Positions 60,361 to 64,000 of a stretch of 64,000 nucleotides of DNA are shown here, one piece after another. Source of the stretch: Apis mellifera. Lineage: Eukaryota; Arthropoda; Insecta; Hymenoptera; Apidae. The first letter of the stretch is position 1. Each line of letters opens with the position of its first letter. Under the pieces are notes generated by a model. The model was not told the DNA's origin and did no database searches. It saw only the letters and a list, made by a program, of their open reading frames with translations. The stretch is taken from assembly GCF_003254395.2 (NCBI RefSeq), contig NC_037646.1:4604381-4668380 (forward strand). Direction: 5' to 3'. The position numbers and the translations under genes are program-made.

Positions 60361-60860
60361 AAAAGGTTATGAAATGCTAGATCGAAAGAAGGGAGTGGAC
60401 GTTTGCACGCCAAGTTTTCAAAAAAAAAGTTTGAAAAAGGGGGCTAAGAAAGCGTCGTTTCATTGGTCGAGTAAAGACCGTGACACGGTGGCACAAGCCG
60501 CCGCTATTACCAGGTCGAGGAACGATGCGGTTCCGCCTTAATGTGCGGCCTGGATTTATCTGGTAGTAATCAATCGTGCGGGTGGGAAACGAGCGGATTA
60601 CAAGGGCGCAATATTTATCACGTCAAACGGTTCATTTGCATGATTTATGCCTCGTCGAACGGCGGAAATGTCGGATTATTTATGCGGAATTCGTGGCCGC
60701 ATACCTCTTTCCGCGCCGCATAATGATCCTGAATACCGCGACGATGGAATTCCCTCGTTAGATCCACTTCGAGACGTTCGAGGACTCTTTCGACGGATTT
60801 TTTATGAATTGGATTAAAATTTCGCCGAGAAGAATTGTCTCGAGGGGGTGCATTGTTGAT
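60360..60860. other. complex conserved-noncoding-like block
   Basis: CpG-rich DNA with ATTA and GAATTC words. Two overlapping plus frames of about 60 codons, from ATG 60541 and from 60576, are open. Neither has splice support. Confidence 0.45.
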
Positions 60861-62620
60861 GCGTTAGATTTGATAATAATAATTATGTGCTTTTATGTTG
60901 AAATTTCAAATTTTCTTACTCATAATTCAATATTTTTAATATTGCGTCAAGTTAATATTCCTTGAAAGTGAAGGTTTGTTTCTTAAGAATTATTAATTGA
61001 ATCGTTATTGATCAAGTTTTATAGTTTCTTTTAATTATAAATTTTTTATGAATTGTAATTATTTAAATGTTTTTTTCATATTCTTCCTATAAAATTATTA
61101 TTGGAAAATTTAGAAATTGAAAGGTTTGATTCAAAGTTTCATTTCTTTCTGCCAAAATTGATCTTGCATCATGTTGAAAATTCCTTTTTTTTGAGTTCTT
61201 AAACTTGTTCAAGCAGCAGGTAGAAGCTTCTTTCGGATAACATTCAGTTTTCTGAATGTTGCATGCGTTTACACAAACATGGCACGTACATAGCTCTACG
61301 ATGCAAAGATATTGCAGCATAAAAAACCAACTTAGAATCTAGTACTTCTTATCAGAAATTTAACACATCGTCACATCGTTAAAAAAAAAAATCCAAATCT
61401 TCTACCTTTGGATGAAACGTTTAATTTTTTGTTTATGGATGAATGGAAAAAGTTAGTAAAATATTAATAATAACAATTCTTCAAATAAATTTTTTTTCAA
61501 TAAAGAAAAATCTTCGTTACGTAAATATATTACAAATAAAATTAATTTCTCTAATAGAACGTATTCATCTGTAGCGAGAAATGTTCATATAAAACATAAA
61601 ATATTTTTCTAATCCTGCAAAATTTTAAAAAAACTCGTTTCTATATTGCTCTTTAAAAGCATGATATTTCACTTGTAACACGATCCATAAAAAGAAACAA
61701 AATTGACTAAAAATAAAGATAAAATATTGATCATATCGAGTAATACTTTTTTCTTATTCGCCAGTATTTTAAAGCTGGGTCACATTCCTCTTCGGGAATT
61801 CCAAATTTGAATCAAAACTCTTTCAGTCCGAATCGAATTTAAAGGAATCGAGGAATGATTAAAGCCGTACATCTTTATTTTTGATACATTTATATTCGTC
61901 CAATGGTCGAAACCTCGTACTGATTCCGTAACGCTAATTACATCAAAGATAATTCAACAGGGGAGATTAAAATAGAGCATCGTGGATATATGATAATGAT
62001 CCGATGAACGATTACGCTAATAATTACACTCGCATAAATCGAAAAGTAAATTGGAAACGCGTACTGATTTTGCGTGGGGGAGTTAATTCCGCCTGAATAA
62101 TCGGAGATTAATTATGATGTCACGTATGTGTATCATTTGCAACAGATTTCGCGCGCATTAAGTTGGTAATTTACCGATATATTAACCGGTATTCCCAATC
62201 TGTTAATTTCATCTGGACGAGGGCGTAATTAAATCGAGTATCCTTCATTTTTTCGAAGATCGAAGAGAAGAGAAGAGTGAAAAACGAGATAACAAGGGCC
62301 AAAGTAATTGCACAGAGGACATCTAAGTTAGGAGATTGAATTTGGCCAATGCCGCTTCATAGACAAAGATGTTCGACTTGAACGACTTCAGAATTTGATA
62401 ACGACCGTGCAGAACTTCACGAAGATCTCTAATGTATGCATTTATTGAATATTCCTATCCGAAATCGAATCACCTAGCTGGTAAAAGAGAAATACGAAAT
62501 TAGTTTATTATTATAAAAATGATTTTGCAATCCAATAAACTAATATTATTGATACAATTTAATACTAATGAAAGAATATTTAAAAAATTTGCAAAAATTG
62601 TTTTGATAGTAATAGTACGA
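60860..62620. other. AT-rich DNA with complex patches
   Basis: AT-rich to about 61760, then a complex ATTA-rich patch at 61760-62480. On the minus strand 62454-62323 reads 43 codons (E-Y-S-I-N-A-Y to N-L-L-T, stop TAG at 62325-62323) after a weak GGATAG acceptor. It is protein-like but unsupported. Confidence 0.5.
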
Positions 62621-62622
62621 AG

Positions 62623-63585
62623 CGTGTAATTTTTGTTATAAATTAATATAACATTCAAACAAAAAAGAAAGGATGAAGCAATCTGAAGGAACTATGAAAC
62701 CGCGATTTATAGAAAAATGTAGTGGAAAAGATAACAAAAATAATATGAAAATTATCAAATTAAAAATGTATAATAAAAATAAACGCAAAAAATTTACAAA
62801 AATAATTAAACTTTAGTCTTTAAAGTCGAAATAACAAACTGTATAATTATGCACGAATGAAATCTTGAATTTTCATGTAATGAACGCGAAAAAAAATTAA
62901 AAATTTTATCATCAAAATCTATTCAGGAACTAGAGGAAGTCATGCCATTGAAGTCACTTTTTGATTTATCCCGATATCTCAATCCGTTGCCGAGATATAA
63001 GGATTCAAAGTGTCTATAGCGATTGACGTAGAGCAGAAAAACTGAATGGTGGCGCCATCTATTGACCGATATATTTTTTCTCAGCGTAGTACGCATTTCC
63101 AGGAATCGCGTCTGTCGCTTGTCTGGAATTTGGTATAGGTCAGTTAGGCGAGGTGCGAGCGAGAGGTCCGAATAAGCGACAAGGATGGAGATAGTAAGCG
63201 ATTAAAAATTACCCTTTCCTTTACACGACGATATCTCGGCAACCGGAAGTCGTATCGGAAAAAATCAAAAAGCATTTCAAAGGGCAAGGTTCCGCGCTTC
63301 TAACGATCTCTGATTCATTAACCGGAAGTCGTTGCTTTCGGAGTTATAGCGGTTCAAAGTTCTCCTAATTTTAATAGGATTTAAACCCGTTTAAAACGAA
63401 TGGTTAGAAATCACTTCTTTCTTTAAGATGATATCTTGGGAACCGGAAGTCGTATCGGGATAAATGAAAGGGCGTTTTAAAGGGTAAGATTCCATGATTC
63501 TAGTGGTCTTTCATTCATTGATCGGAAGTGATTATTTCCGAAGTTATAGAGGTTTAAATTTTGTCTAAATTTTGATCGAGTTTTA
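62623..63585 (+). repeat. dispersed repeat, copy 2
   Basis: The second copy of the element at 47323, in the same orientation and offset by 15.3 kb. It shares the CGCCATCTATTGACCG core, the inverted pair (62984 and 63231) and both 200-bp modules (GATATC at 63230 and 63430). It differs by scattered substitutions and small deletions. The right edges fade near the same place in both copies. Confidence 0.85.
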
Positions 63586-63589
63586 TTCT

Positions 63590-64000
63590 TTATTTTATCA
63601 TATGATCTTTGAAATTAATGATACGTGAATATCAACGAGATCTCATATAAAGTGTAGTTTCGCGCAACGAAGCGGAACGTATTTTATCGCTTCGAATGTC
63701 CAACTTATTTGACGTTGACACTCGAGATTGTGAAACAGCTATAGCATTAATCTGTAATACAATGTGGTTGAAATCCGAATCTAGTTACGACCACTGTGTA
63801 GTGCGTGCTGCATATAACACTGTCTAGAAATTAGTAATAGAACCACGCAGATACTATGTTTCAGGTGTGACGCGTAAAATTAGCCGAGTAGCCCGCTAGC
63901 TTTAGGAGATTTTTCATTCTTACCTCGAATATAAATCCCCTTTCAACTAAACCTCTTGCCTCGGAGGCTCCTCCATATTTTTTTTTCTCTTTTTTTTCCT
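63590..64000. other. complex patch and pyrimidine tract at window end
   Basis: Complex, CpG-containing DNA to about 63900, then a T/C-rich run at the end (63974-64000). No supported exon is seen. Confidence 0.45.

Noticed and set aside
1..64000. Mariner-type or other autonomous transposon
   Set aside because: I found no transposase- or reverse-transcriptase-like motif and no matching terminal inverted repeats on either strand by eye. A database search would be needed to exclude decayed fragments.
1..64000. Known insect microRNAs
   Set aside because: I looked for several well-known mature sequences (for example let-7, bantam and miR-1 types) and saw none. A structure-based scan could still find others.

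Overview
The window looks like nuclear DNA of an insect, most probably a bee of the Apis type. This rests on composition only. The base is very AT-rich, with sharply bounded CpG-rich blocks of 0.3-2 kb, very frequent TCGA/CGA words, many short (AG)n, (AT)n and poly(A/T) tracts, and few transposon remnants. No protein family, tRNA, rRNA or known microRNA could be recognised with certainty. There is no bacterial architecture (operons, ribosome binding sites, CRISPR).

Most of the 64 kb reads as intergenic or long-intron DNA. Alternating AT-rich stretches and CpG-rich, ATTA-rich blocks resemble the conserved noncoding and promoter blocks around developmental or neuronal genes. Coding evidence is limited to short exon-like segments. 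The best are a phase-1 signal-peptide first exon at 17406-17484 (+), a pair of phase-compatible 83-bp exons at 2268-2350 and 3080-3162 (+), a terminal-exon-like reading frame at 14934-15268 (+), and a small secreted-protein-like frame at 26996-27295 (+). Weaker candidates lie at 5504-5636 (-), 6948-7191 (+), 13031-13300 (-), 32587-32876 (+), 42630-42748 (+) and 57611-57732 (+). In such CpG-rich blocks long open frames arise by chance, so all are held at low to moderate confidence.

Layout: 1-3.2 kb, AT-rich DNA then the exon pair. 3.6-5.9 kb and 7.2-8.5 kb, CpG-rich blocks with purine/pyrimidine tracts, an ACGTG cluster and a G-run array. 10-13.5 kb, complex blocks and a decayed minisatellite. 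14.9-17.5 kb, two candidate exons. 18-23.4 kb, an AT desert with a hairpin and one block at 20.8-21.4 kb. 26.4-27.3 kb, a block plus the small open frame. 29.6-32 kb, a decayed minisatellite, a CpG block and a 204-bp tandem repeat. 33.4-38.7 kb, several CpG blocks and a TATA-type promoter candidate. 40-46 kb, further blocks, a three-stem fold at 43.8 kb, a G-quadruplex array and a 54-bp (AG)27. 47.3-48.3 and 62.6-63.6 kb, two copies of one dispersed repeat about 15.3 kb apart. 59.8-60.2 kb, a very young 151-bp tandem repeat.

No set of genes working together can be read from this window. The most distinctive objects are the repeat pair, the 204-bp and 151-bp arrays, the three-stem fold, and the candidate secreted-protein exons.
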